This document shows positions 32,342 through 41,212 of a DNA stretch of 44,204 bases, piece after piece. The position numbers were made by a program, and so were the translations under genes. The stretch is from UBA3210 sp963610315 (GTDB lineage Bacteria > Bacillota_I > Bacilli_A > RFN20 > CAG-449), in contig CAVDMV010000014.1 in NCBI GenBank assembly GCA_963610315.1, forward strand, positions 1 through 44,204. The letters run 5' to 3'. How positions within the stretch are numbered: position 1 is the stretch's first letter; every line of letters begins with the position of its first letter. Below the pieces are notes generated by a model that worked only from the letters and a program-made list of their open reading frames with translations, was not told the origin of the DNA and ran no database searches.

Positions 32342-34120
32342 ATGGAAGAAAGAAAAACATTATTATCTCTACATGATGTAGAAGTGAAATTTAAAGTTAG
32401 AGGTAAAGAACTTAACGCAATTCGTGGAGTTGATCTTGATATTTATGAAGGAGAAACTCTCGCGATTGTCGGTGAATCTGGTTCTGGTAAATCAGTTTTA
32501 ACAAAGACATTCTCCGGAATGCTTGATTCAAATGGTTATATCTCTAATGGTAAAATCATTTTAAATGATGATGAAGTCGCAGATACTATTGTATCAATGA
32601 CAAAATTAAGAAAATTCATCTATGAACAATCATTAAAATTATTAAATTCATATTATAAATATGAAGTTTGCTCTCCTCTTTATAATGAATTAGAAACATT
32701 AAAGAAAGAACAAAAAGAATTAGAAGAACTTCCTTCTGAAGAAGAAGAGATGTATTTAAAGAAGAAAGAAGAATTAGAAAATAGTATAGTTGAACAACAT
32801 AATACGAATCTTCTATTCGATCGTAAATACGAAAAAGAAGAACTTAAAGAAGGAAAAGTTACATTAAACGCGCTTAATGAAGAATTAAAAAATCTTGAAA
32901 AAGAACATGATCTTTTAAAGAAAGAACATTATAACGAAGTAACTAAATCAGAAGATTATAAAATTAATTATCTAGATAAAATTGCTTCTTTAAAAATTAA
33001 ACTAAAAGAAGAACTTTCTAAAGATGTTGATGTAAGCAAAGTAACTAAAAGAAATGAAATACTCGCTCGTGAAATTGTTCTTTCTAGCTCAAGATATTCA
33101 TTTAATCAAAATTTAAAATTAACTTTTAAATTATTAAAAGAATTTAAATTAGCTTGTAAAAAAGGCTTAAATTTAGAAGATGAAGAAGTTTTAAATTCTA
33201 TCTTTGAAAAAGTTAATTTTAGAGTTAAATACCTTGAAGATTTACCTTCTGGTGATTTACATGGTTATGCCGTACTAAACCTTGCCAAAATTAGAATGCC
33301 TAGTGATTGGCAAAAAATAAGAGGTTCAAGAATTGCGACTGTTTTCCAAGATCCAATGACTAGTTTAAACCCAGTTATTACGATTGGTAAACAAATCACT
33401 AATGTTATTATGAAACACCAAAATCTCTCTAAAACAGCCGCGAAAGAAAAGGCGATTGAGATGATGAAAGCAGTTGGTATCACTGATCCTGAAAAGAGAT
33501 TTAACGATTATCCTTTCCAATATTCTGGTGGTATGAGACAAAGAATTGTTATCGCGATCGCACTTAGCTGCGCGCCTAAGATACTTATCTGTGATGAACC
33601 TACTACTGCTCTAGACGTTACAATTCAAGCGCAAATACTTAAATTAATTAAGAAATTACAAGAAGAATTACATTTTACAACAATCTATATTACTCATGAC
33701 TTAGGTGTTGTCGCGAATGTTGCAGAAAGAGTTGCAGTCTTATATGCTGGTAAAATTATTGAATATGGTAAAGTAGAAGAAATCTTCTATGAACCAGCTC
33801 ATCCTTATACTTGGGCGTTACTATCTTCTTTACCTCAATTATCTATTATCGGTGAAAAGTTATATTCAATTGAAGGAACTCCTCCTTCACTTTATAACAA
33901 GATTAAAGGTGATGCTTTTGCTCCTAGAAACCCTCATTCAATGAAGGTTGACTTTGTTAAAGAACCTCCTTTATTCAAGATTACTGATACTCACTTTGCA
34001 CGTACTTGGCTTCTTGATCCACGTGCGCCAAAAGTTGAAAAACCAAAGAATATTCAAAATTTACACGAGACATTAAGTAAAAGTGTCTATACTTCTATTA
34101 ATAAAGAAGAAACAAAATAG
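32342..34120 (+). CDS. oppD: Oligopeptide ABC transporter ATPase OppD with coiled-coil insert
   Basis: A 592-aa ATPase; typical OppD has 330-360. Walker A is GESGSGKSVLTKTFSG (residues about 41-56). The Q-loop TVFQDPMTSLNPVITIG is near residue 333, so about 230 residues are inserted where about 50 are expected. The insert is highly charged and helical (ETLKKEQKELEELPSEEEEM and similar), probably a coiled coil. The rest is normal: signature YSGGMRQRIVIAIALSCAPK, Walker B ILICDEPTTALDVTIQAQIL, the switch His in TTIYITHDLGVVA, and the C-terminal peptide-transporter domain with PAHPYTWALLSSLPQL. GGAGG precedes the ATG. Confidence 0.93.
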   Translation: MEERKTLLSLHDVEVKFKVRGKELNAIRGVDLDIYEGETLAIVGESGSGKSVLTKTFSGMLDSNGYISNGKIILNDDEVADTIVSMTKLRKFIYEQSLKLLNSYYKYEVCSPLYNELETLKKEQKELEELPSEEEEMYLKKKEELENSIVEQHNTNLLFDRKYEKEELKEGKVTLNALNEELKNLEKEHDLLKKEHYNEVTKSEDYKINYLDKIASLKIKLKEELSKDVDVSKVTKRNEILAREIVLSSSRYSFNQNLKLTFKLLKEFKLACKKGLNLEDEEVLNSIFEKVNFRVKYLEDLPSGDLHGYAVLNLAKIRMPSDWQKIRGSRIATVFQDPMTSLNPVITIGKQITNVIMKHQNLSKTAAKEKAIEMMKAVGITDPEKRFNDYPFQYSGGMRQRIVIAIALSCAPKILICDEPTTALDVTIQAQILKLIKKLQEELHFTTIYITHDLGVVANVAERVAVLYAGKIIEYGKVEEIFYEPAHPYTWALLSSLPQLSIIGEKLYSIEGTPPSLYNKIKGDAFAPRNPHSMKVDFVKEPPLFKITDTHFARTWLLDPRAPKVEKPKNIQNLHETLSKSVYTSINKEETK

Positions 34121-34128
34121 GAGGCATT

Positions 34129-35073
34129 ATGGAAGAAAATAAAGAAGAAAGAGAAGTACTTATTTCAGTACGTAATGTCGATATAGCTTTCGGCAAAGGC
34201 GCAAGCTACAATAAAGCTGTTACTAATGCAAATTTTGATATTTATAAAGGGGAAATCTTCTCCCTTGTTGGTGAATCTGGTTCAGGAAAAACTACAATCG
34301 GAAGAGCAATTATGCGTATTAACCCATGTGAAAACGGAGAAATCTTATTCCATGGCGAAAGAATTTCAGGTAAGATTTCTCACCAAACAAAAAGAGATTG
34401 CATTAGAAAAATTCAAATGGTTTTCCAAGATCCTGCCGCATCATTAAATGAAAGAGCGACCGTTGAATATATTATTTCTGAAGGTTTATATAATTTCCAT
34501 TTATATGAAAATGAAAAGGATCGTCTTACTAAGATTAATACAGTTATTCGTGAAGTAGGTCTTCTACCTGAACATTTAACTAGATATCCACATGAATTCT
34601 CAGGTGGTCAACGTCAAAGAATTGGTTTAGCTCGCGCGATTGTTATGGAACCTGAATTCATCGTCGCCGATGAACCAATTTCGGCTTTAGATGTTTCAAT
34701 TAGAGCACAAGTATTAAACTTATTAAAGAAATTCCAAAAAGAGAAAGGTTTAACTTATTTATTTATCGCTCATGACCTTTCTATCGTCAGATTTATTTCA
34801 GATCGAATCGGGGTTATTTATAAAGGTAATATCGTGGAAATAGCTTCTGCACAAGAACTATTTGATCATCCACTTCACCCATATACTAAATCCCTTATGA
34901 GCGCAATTCCAGTTCCAGATCCTGAAATTGAAAAGAATAAAAAATTATTTGTTTATGATCCTTCCATTCATGATTATTCAGTTGATAAACCTGCATTAAT
35001 CAATATTGGACACGATCACTTCGTCTTTGGTAATACTAAAGAAATAGAAGAATATACCTCTATTAGAGGTTAA
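34129..35073 (+). CDS. oppF: Oligopeptide ABC transporter ATPase OppF
   Basis: The partner ATPase, 314 aa and of normal size. Walker A is GESGSGKTTIGRAIMRI, the Q-loop MVFQDPAASLNERATV, the signature FSGGQRQRIGLARAIVM, Walker B FIVADEPISALDVSIRAQVL and the switch His in LFIAHDLSIVRF. The C-terminal HPLHPYTKSLMSAIPVPDPE is the peptide-transporter extension. It lacks the long insert seen in OppD. GGAGG precedes the ATG, nine bases after the oppD stop. Confidence 0.95.
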   Translation: MEENKEEREVLISVRNVDIAFGKGASYNKAVTNANFDIYKGEIFSLVGESGSGKTTIGRAIMRINPCENGEILFHGERISGKISHQTKRDCIRKIQMVFQDPAASLNERATVEYIISEGLYNFHLYENEKDRLTKINTVIREVGLLPEHLTRYPHEFSGGQRQRIGLARAIVMEPEFIVADEPISALDVSIRAQVLNLLKKFQKEKGLTYLFIAHDLSIVRFISDRIGVIYKGNIVEIASAQELFDHPLHPYTKSLMSAIPVPDPEIEKNKKLFVYDPSIHDYSVDKPALINIGHDHFVFGNTKEIEEYTSIRG

Positions 35074-35086
35074 AGGAGGCTTATAT

Positions 35087-36742
35087 ATGAAAAAGGCTAA
35101 TTTATTAATTTTATCAGTTGCTTTATTAACAGGTGTTTTATCATCCTGTTCAGGCGGTAACTCATCAAGTGGAGTAAGTTCAAGTTCTTCATCTTCTGAA
35201 GCATCTTCATCCGAAACTTCATCTTCTTCCTCTTCATCATCTTCATCTGCAAGTAAATATGATCAAACAGGAAGATATTATACTAATGCGATTGATTATG
35301 TTGAACCTTCTTGGGATTACGATACTTCTTATTCGCCACGTTATCAAGTTATTGGTGATAAAGATCCTAAAATGACTGATAGAATTGCAACTTATACTTA
35401 TTCAGTTATTAATCAATATATTAATCCAAAAGATGGCTTAACTAACGAATACAAATCTCAAGAGGCAGAACAAGAAGCAGTAGCTTTCTTTGAAAAACTC
35501 GCTCAAATTATCTGCCCAAATTATAACGATGATAATGCTAGATGGGATTCGCCAACTCTAGATCCAAAAGTTATTGAAAAGAACGTTTTAACAATTTATG
35601 ACTATGTCTGTTCTCATGTTTATTACGATAGAGAAGCTGTTGAAGAAGGCGGCGTAACGGCAGGTTATACACCAAAAGGTATTTTAAATAACTCTGATTT
35701 AGATCACGAAGATGTTAATGACTATCGTATCTTTACTGTTTGTAGAGGTTATGCTGACTTAATGAATATCATGTTAAATGGTATTGGAATTCCTTCCATT
35801 GAATCATTAGGTAGAGACTATGCAACAAATAAGGCAGAAATTGGTGAATACCAAGATCACGTATGGAACGAAGTTTATTATAATGGTAGATGGCATGTAA
35901 TTGATGCAACTTGGGAATCTAACTCTGCTGGAAGCGGCTATTGGTATTATAAGAGTACAAAGACTTATTCAGCTGGAAAATATGACCCAAATAAACGTAT
36001 CTATTTTGATAATATTCCAGATTATACTTCATGGGAAGATGTAAGAAATTACACTAATTATCATACTCAATCACATATTATCGAAGCTAGAAACGTTAGC
36101 CAAGTAAGTAACATGACTAACTTTGAAGATAAAAATGCAGATTCTAGTAGTTATGATTTTACTTTCGCAACTACTTTATTAGAAGCAACAGAAGGTAATA
36201 TTAATATTTATAAATATGTTGGTGATAGTGAAGGAGAAATTACTATTCCTGAAAATATCACATTCAACTTCATGTATACTGGTGTTACTACTGATAGTGA
36301 AGGTAACTATGTAAAAGAAACTTCTCCTTCAGAAAGAAGCGTTACATTTATGACTTCTGGTATTGAAGGAAATGCCTTTACTGGAACAAAAGTAAAGAAA
36401 GTTAATATTGAAATCGATGATAAATTAGAAAAACAATCTGATAAAGATACTAGAACATATACTACTTATAACATTAAGAATCAAGCTTTCGCAGAAACTA
36501 CTTCTTTAGAAGAAGTTGTTATTGACGATGGTGATGTACGTATCTTTACTAGAGCTTTTGAAAATTCATCTATCACAAAATTAACGTTTAATGGTAGACC
36601 AGATGCATACGCATCACTAGGTTTATTAAAATGTAATGCATTAAAAGTTTATTATACTCCTTCAGAAGCATGGACTGCTGTTCTTAAGGATGGTAAGTAT
36701 CGTAACCACGAAGCTATAGAAGTTACTACAAGTGGAAATTAA
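35087..36742 (+). CDS. Lipoprotein with transglutaminase-like and leucine-rich-repeat regions
   Basis: A 551-aa surface protein. The signal peptide ends in GVLSSC (lipidated Cys21), followed by a Ser-rich linker to about residue 57. Residues about 170-290 form a transglutaminase-like papain fold with an intact triad: Cys219 in FTVCRGYADLMN, His258 in QDHVWNEVYYN and Asp273 in HVIDATW. The C-terminal part (from about 360) has BspA-type leucine-rich repeats (GNAFTGTKVKKVNIEI; NQAFAETTSLEEVVIDDGDV; RAFENSSITKLTFNGR). Such domains act as peptidases, peptide cyclases or cross-linkers. It follows oppF by 13 bases with AAGGAGG, so it is co-expressed with peptide uptake. A role in processing peptides for OppA is inference. 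Confidence 0.85.
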   Translation: MKKANLLILSVALLTGVLSSCSGGNSSSGVSSSSSSSEASSSETSSSSSSSSSSASKYDQTGRYYTNAIDYVEPSWDYDTSYSPRYQVIGDKDPKMTDRIATYTYSVINQYINPKDGLTNEYKSQEAEQEAVAFFEKLAQIICPNYNDDNARWDSPTLDPKVIEKNVLTIYDYVCSHVYYDREAVEEGGVTAGYTPKGILNNSDLDHEDVNDYRIFTVCRGYADLMNIMLNGIGIPSIESLGRDYATNKAEIGEYQDHVWNEVYYNGRWHVIDATWESNSAGSGYWYYKSTKTYSAGKYDPNKRIYFDNIPDYTSWEDVRNYTNYHTQSHIIEARNVSQVSNMTNFEDKNADSSSYDFTFATTLLEATEGNINIYKYVGDSEGEITIPENITFNFMYTGVTTDSEGNYVKETSPSERSVTFMTSGIEGNAFTGTKVKKVNIEIDDKLEKQSDKDTRTYTTYNIKNQAFAETTSLEEVVIDDGDVRIFTRAFENSSITKLTFNGRPDAYASLGLLKCNALKVYYTPSEAWTAVLKDGKYRNHEAIEVTTSGN

Positions 36743-36752
36743 TTAATAATTT

Positions 36753-38060
36753 ATGGAAAAAACAAAAAAGGACGAAAAACTAACTTCAGAAGATTCTAAG
36801 GTTGGTTCTAAGCGTATATGGCTTAGAATCGCCCTTTTTGTTATGGCCATAATTATTGCCGCGGTTTCTTTTGGTATTGGAATATCAACCTGTTCTAATC
36901 AATATAAGATAGAAGAAGGAATGTATGATTTTTCTTTTAGTAGTGATTTAAATGATGAATCATATTATGAATTAAATAAAAGACTTAATTTAGTTTATTA
37001 CCTAGATAATTCAAATGGATCAAGCACTAATAATAAATACCAAACTATTAAAGATTTTGTTTTAAAAAAAGCAAAATACTTTTTTGATTTATTTTATTCT
37101 TTTGAAGATCATGATCTTTTAGGAATGAATTATATAAACGCTCATCCTAATGAAGATATCGTTATTGATGAACTTTTATATAATTCATTATTAGATGCTT
37201 ATAATAAATCTAATGATCATTATTCTATTTTTGGTGGCTTACTTACAACTTATTATGAATCTACCTGGACTTATTTTAAAGTTAATACTGATAGTTTAAC
37301 TTCAGAAACTATTAGAAATGATTTAGAAAAGGTTAAAGATATCTATTCTGATATTAATAATAATTTTTCTTTAATTTTTAAAGAGAATAACGTGATTAAT
37401 TTTTCTTATTCAAATAAAGTTAGTGAATTCTTAAATTCAATTGATGATCAAGTTAAACTAGTTAGAATATTAGATTTTAATGTTTTATTTAACAGTTATT
37501 TCTTAGATTATATGTCTAACCAAATGAAAGAAAATAATTATTTAAAAGGATATTTTTATACTCCAAATGGTGAGATGAGTTTCTTAGGTAACTTATTTAC
37601 CACAAGTAATGATATTTCTATTTTTGATATAAGAAATAATAATCCTACTTTAATTGGTTTAATTAAGAATTACGGAACATGTAACGTAAGTTCATTTAGA
37701 ACTTTTTCACTTAACGACACAGATAAAACTTATTTTAATACCTTTATTTATAATGAAAAAACTTATACACGTAATTTACTTTTATCAATTAAAGACTGCT
37801 CTTGTAATGAAGAGATAGATACCTCATTTATGATATCTTCTTCGTTAAGTTTAGTTAATTTAACATATAATCACTTTAACGCTATTTGGGGATTAAAAGA
37901 TAATGATAATTCATTATATAAATTAGATAATCTTATCTCAGGTTATATTGAAAAAGATAATGACGACGAAATTCATCTTTCTAACGGAGCTAAAGAAGTT
38001 TATTCTGATTATAAGAATAACCAAAATGTTACATTTAAATATAATAAAATCGATATTTAA
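36753..38060 (+). CDS. Membrane-anchored protein, possibly a degenerate ApbE-like flavin transferase
   Basis: A 435-aa protein with a charged cytoplasmic start, one helix (residues about 24-46) and an exported part. I see a faint match to ApbE (FAD:protein FMN transferase): FYSFEDHDLLGMNYINAHPN then VIDELLYNSLLDAYNKSNDH and GGLLTTYYESTW resemble the family's N-terminal half. ILDFNVLFNSYFLDYM aligns with the usual LDxGGIAKGYxxD but has lost the Gly and Lys residues, and the HIIDP-type motif is not recognisable (YTRNLLLSIKD). If this is right, it is a pseudoenzyme. No Shine-Dalgarno sequence precedes the ATG; it lies 10 bases after the transglutaminase gene and may be coupled. The family call is uncertain. 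Confidence 0.5.
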   Translation: MEKTKKDEKLTSEDSKVGSKRIWLRIALFVMAIIIAAVSFGIGISTCSNQYKIEEGMYDFSFSSDLNDESYYELNKRLNLVYYLDNSNGSSTNNKYQTIKDFVLKKAKYFFDLFYSFEDHDLLGMNYINAHPNEDIVIDELLYNSLLDAYNKSNDHYSIFGGLLTTYYESTWTYFKVNTDSLTSETIRNDLEKVKDIYSDINNNFSLIFKENNVINFSYSNKVSEFLNSIDDQVKLVRILDFNVLFNSYFLDYMSNQMKENNYLKGYFYTPNGEMSFLGNLFTTSNDISIFDIRNNNPTLIGLIKNYGTCNVSSFRTFSLNDTDKTYFNTFIYNEKTYTRNLLLSIKDCSCNEEIDTSFMISSSLSLVNLTYNHFNAIWGLKDNDNSLYKLDNLISGYIEKDNDDEIHLSNGAKEVYSDYKNNQNVTFKYNKIDI

Positions 38061-38092
38061 TTCATTTATAATTTTCTTATATAGTCTATTTC

Positions 38093-38122
38093 TTGCAAAA
38101 ATCTCATTCCTTTTGATATAAT
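38093..38122 (+). promoter_or_regulatory. Promoter of the acidic-tail membrane protein
   Basis: TTGCAA (38093-38098), 18 bases, then TATAAT (38117-38122), 20 bases before the start codon. I see no terminator between the opp operon and this promoter. Confidence 0.7.
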
Positions 38123-38141
38123 CAATCTAAGAGGAAACAAA

Positions 38142-40160
38142 ATGAAAAAGAGTCTTATTTTAAAAATTATCTTTATTATCGAAACTTGCCTAGTAGTTCT
38201 TTTTGCTTTAGGTAACGTTTTTAATTTCTTTAAAGTAACTCCTGTCTTTAATCTATTATATTTTCTAGGCAATCAATTATTTGTTTTTGGAAGTATTATA
38301 TCTAATTTATTCCACATTAATATTGTTGTTAAAGAGATTAGTTATACCTCATTTAATTCTTTAGTTGGACTAATAATTACAAATATTCTCTTTGTTATTT
38401 TGTATTATATAATTTGGAATTTGGTTTCTTATATCGTTAGAAAACATAATGAAGATAAATTAAGAAGTGTCGTAGAAAAATATGAACTTACTAAAGCTGA
38501 AAAAGCTCGTTTTAAGGTACGTAATTATATTCATACCTTCTCTCCATATGTCTTTATTTCATTAATTATCCCTATTATTTTCTTAATAGTTTTAGTAACG
38601 GCTAGATTTGATGAAACTATATGTAAAGAAGCTTCCTCACATTTAAGAGGTACATTACATTTTTATTCTTCATATTTAGAACCAGCTTTAAATTCTTTAT
38701 TTAAAGAAGGTGACTTTCATTTAATCATTTTAAGTTTCTTTACTAGAAGCTCTAATAATGGCTATATTGACATTATGAATGTCTGGTTTAAAGACTTTGC
38801 TTGGCTTGAATATGTTTTCATTGTCTTTATATGTATTTTTATCTTATTCTTCTGGTTTATTATTTTCCAAGCTTTACATTTATTAGTGAGAAAACCTATC
38901 GCAAAAATGAAAAGTAAAAATGCTTGTAAAGCATATATTTATAAAAAAGAACATCAAGAATATAAAATTAGGAAAGAATACAAGAATGAATTTTCTTCTA
39001 AGAGTGATGAATTTATTAGAAAATTAGAAGAAGATGTTAATTCTCATGCCGATAGTATCGCGAAAATTGGAGATGAAGAAGATGATGGACTTTTAGTTAA
39101 TCCAAAATCTTATGAAAAGAATCGTAAAGCATATTTAGAAGATATCGGTTATGGAGTAAGTGATTTAGGTGTAAGTGAAAAAGATATTGAAAGAGCGAAA
39201 CCAATCGTTGAAAGAGAAGTTAGATATATCTCTGAGGAAGATATAGATATTATTTTAGAAGAAGAACCAGTAATTGAAATTATTGAAGAAGAAGTTGATA
39301 CTCCGTTAGAAAATAATGATAATGATGAATTCTATGAAAAATATCTTCCTGATGAAGTTTATGAAAGTGAAGATAAACCGATAAGTGAAGATGTTAGAGA
39401 CTTTATTTATGAAAATATAAAAGAAGATGAACTTGTTAACGAAGATTCATTAGAAGAAGATTATTTTGAAAGTGATGAACTTAACGCTCTAGAAGGTAAT
39501 TTACCTAGTGAAGAAGTTCCTACAGAACCTACTAATGAAGAAGTTAGTGATGAAAGTAATCATACTAATGAAGAAACTTCTACTATAGAAGATACAAAAG
39601 AAGAAATTACTAATATAGAACCTTGTGATATAGAAAGTGAGGATTCTAACGTAGATTTAGATACTATAGAAACTGTAGATGAAGTTTTAGAAGAACCTTC
39701 TAAAGAAGAAACTCTCGAAACTTTAGAAGAAGAAAATACTCCTATTGAAGAAATAAAAGAAGAGCCTATCGATATAGATATTTCTAGCGATGAAGAAGAC
39801 TCTAATCTAGAAGTAGAAACTAATGAAGAAACATTAGAAGAACAAGATGAGATAAAAGAAGAATCTCATAATGAAGAAATATTAGAAACAAAAGAAGAAG
39901 AAACTGAAGAAACAGTACCTTATGAAGTTGTTCAAGAAGAACAAATTTTAGAAACTAATGAAGAAGTAAATGTTAATATCGAAACTTCAAAAGAAGAATC
40001 TCAAGAAATTCCTGAAGCTAATAATTTAGAAACTTCAATTGAAACTCCTCGTAAAAAGAAGAATTATAATCCTTTCTTAAAATATACAAATACTAGAACA
40101 AAAGGATATGGAGCAAAAAAGGTACCAACATTTAAAGAATTATCAGAAAGAAAAAGATAA
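38142..40160 (+). CDS. Hypothetical membrane protein with long acidic tail
   Basis: I do not recognise this 672-aa protein. The first 250 residues hold about five membrane helices (near 7-27, 35-57, 73-98, 134-155 and 224-250) with a basic segment RKHNEDKLRSVVEKYELTKA between the third and fourth. After a basic helical stretch (about 260-300) comes a tail of about 330 residues dominated by Glu, Asp, Ser, Thr and Asn, with short irregular repeats such as EEVSDESNHTNEE and EEETEE; it is probably disordered. The last 37 residues turn basic and aromatic (RKKKNYNPFLKYTNTRTKGY). GAGGAAA precedes the ATG. The tail could bind a basic partner such as RNA-binding proteins or polyamines; that is speculation. 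Confidence 0.7.
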   Translation: MKKSLILKIIFIIETCLVVLFALGNVFNFFKVTPVFNLLYFLGNQLFVFGSIISNLFHINIVVKEISYTSFNSLVGLIITNILFVILYYIIWNLVSYIVRKHNEDKLRSVVEKYELTKAEKARFKVRNYIHTFSPYVFISLIIPIIFLIVLVTARFDETICKEASSHLRGTLHFYSSYLEPALNSLFKEGDFHLIILSFFTRSSNNGYIDIMNVWFKDFAWLEYVFIVFICIFILFFWFIIFQALHLLVRKPIAKMKSKNACKAYIYKKEHQEYKIRKEYKNEFSSKSDEFIRKLEEDVNSHADSIAKIGDEEDDGLLVNPKSYEKNRKAYLEDIGYGVSDLGVSEKDIERAKPIVEREVRYISEEDIDIILEEEPVIEIIEEEVDTPLENNDNDEFYEKYLPDEVYESEDKPISEDVRDFIYENIKEDELVNEDSLEEDYFESDELNALEGNLPSEEVPTEPTNEEVSDESNHTNEETSTIEDTKEEITNIEPCDIESEDSNVDLDTIETVDEVLEEPSKEETLETLEEENTPIEEIKEEPIDIDISSDEEDSNLEVETNEETLEEQDEIKEESHNEEILETKEEETEETVPYEVVQEEQILETNEEVNVNIETSKEESQEIPEANNLETSIETPRKKKNYNPFLKYTNTRTKGYGAKKVPTFKELSERKR

Positions 40161-40185
40161 GAGTGGAGTTTTCCACTCTTATTTA
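40159..40185 (+). terminator. Hairpin after the acidic-tail protein
   Basis: AAGAGTGGA and TCCACTCTT form a 9-bp stem with a 4-base loop, overlapping the stop codon and followed by ATTTAG. The short T-run suggests a weak or partial terminator before the thiamine pyrophosphokinase gene. Confidence 0.6.
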
Positions 40186-40197
40186 GTAAGGAGTAGT

Positions 40198-40794
40198 ATG
40201 GGAAAATGTATCATTGTTGGGGCAAGCCCATTAATAAAAGAATTTAAGTATGATGATGAAGACTTTATTATTGGTGTTGATGGAGGAATATCTTTTTTAA
40301 AAGAACATCACAATAAAATCTCTTTAGGTGTCGGTGATTTTGATTCTTTAGGTTACGTTCCTAATGATTGCCCAATCATTAAATTAGATCCAATAAAAGA
40401 TATAACTGATACTCATAGAGCTTTAGAAGAAGCTTATAACCTAGGTTATAAAGATATTGATATTTATGGCTGCTTAGGAGGAAGAATAGATCATTCGATC
40501 GCATTAATTCAAGATGCTTATAAATTTCATAAACTAGGCTTAAATATCCATATTTATAGTGATAAACAAGTTATTACCTATTTAACAAATTCATCATTAA
40601 GCATCAATAAAAAAGATGGATATATTTCCATCTTTAGTCTTGATGTTTCTAAAGGCGTAAGCCTTAAAAACTTAAAATATGAAGTAAATGATATTACTTT
40701 AGATAATTCCTTCCCGATAGGTGTTTCTAATGAATTTATCGCTTTAGAAGCGTGCATTGAAGTGAAAGAAGGAACATTACTTATTGTTTATTAA
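40198..40794 (+). CDS. thiN: Thiamine pyrophosphokinase
   Basis: It converts thiamine and ATP into thiamine pyrophosphate; 198 aa. IGVDGGISFLKEHHNKISLGVGDFDSLG (two motifs) includes the metal-binding GDFDS, DPIKDITDTHRALEEA the KDxTD motif and GCLGGRIDHSIALI the GGRxDH motif. I chose the ATG at 40198 after AAGGAG; a longer frame to 40108 runs back into the preceding gene. Its 3' end overlaps the converging gene by 14 bases. The nearby ThiT transporter supplies thiamine, so uptake and activation are encoded side by side, and no biosynthetic thi gene is seen. Confidence 0.94.
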   Translation: MGKCIIVGASPLIKEFKYDDEDFIIGVDGGISFLKEHHNKISLGVGDFDSLGYVPNDCPIIKLDPIKDITDTHRALEEAYNLGYKDIDIYGCLGGRIDHSIALIQDAYKFHKLGLNIHIYSDKQVITYLTNSSLSINKKDGYISIFSLDVSKGVSLKNLKYEVNDITLDNSFPIGVSNEFIALEACIEVKEGTLLIVY

Positions 40795-41212
40795 TTTTCT
40801 TTTTATGATCTTCATATACGTTAATAACGAAATAAACGCATAATAAAGTTAACATAATACCTAAATAAAGATAATGCGCATTATTAACGTATTCTTTTCC
40901 CTTTGCGATTTGCTTAAAGAAAATGCCTAGTGAATAAAATCCTCCTAAACAGGTAAAACATAACGAAGAGATATTAAAATAAGGATTCTCTTTATTTTTT
41001 AAGAATGTGTATAAAGAGATAATTCCATATACTAAGACGATTAAACCTAAAAGAGTTAAGACTAAATAATCGTTATTAAAAGAAATATCCGTTCCAAATT
41101 CATCTTGATAAAATGAATAACTTTTAACGTAGAAAACGAAGAATAATACGCTTAAAAAAGTACCTAATACTAAAAGAATAATTCTTTTAGTTAATTCTAA
41201 ATATTTATTCAT
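40781..41212 (-). CDS. Small hypothetical membrane protein downstream of thiT
   Basis: A 143-aa protein with four hydrophobic segments: ILLVLGTFLSVLFFVFYV (residues about 11-28), LVLTLLGLIVLVYGIISLY (50-68), ISSLCFTCLGGFYSLGIFF (81-99) and YLYLGIMLTLLCVYFVINVY (114-133), ending in a basic tail. I do not recognise the family. Its start overlaps the end of thiT by eight bases, so it is coupled to thiT and under the same TPP riboswitch. A role in thiamine transport is inference from this linkage. Confidence 0.65.
   Translation of the reverse strand: MNKYLELTKRIILLVLGTFLSVLFFVFYVKSYSFYQDEFGTDISFNNDYLVLTLLGLIVLVYGIISLYTFLKNKENPYFNISSLCFTCLGGFYSLGIFFKQIAKGKEYVNNAHYLYLGIMLTLLCVYFVINVYEDHKKKINKQ

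Noticed and set aside
35180..35255. Ser codon runs in the two lipoproteins as microsatellite phase-variation tracts
   Set aside because: The runs mix TCT, TCA, AGT and AGC codons without a perfect long repeat unit, so slipped-strand variation is unlikely.
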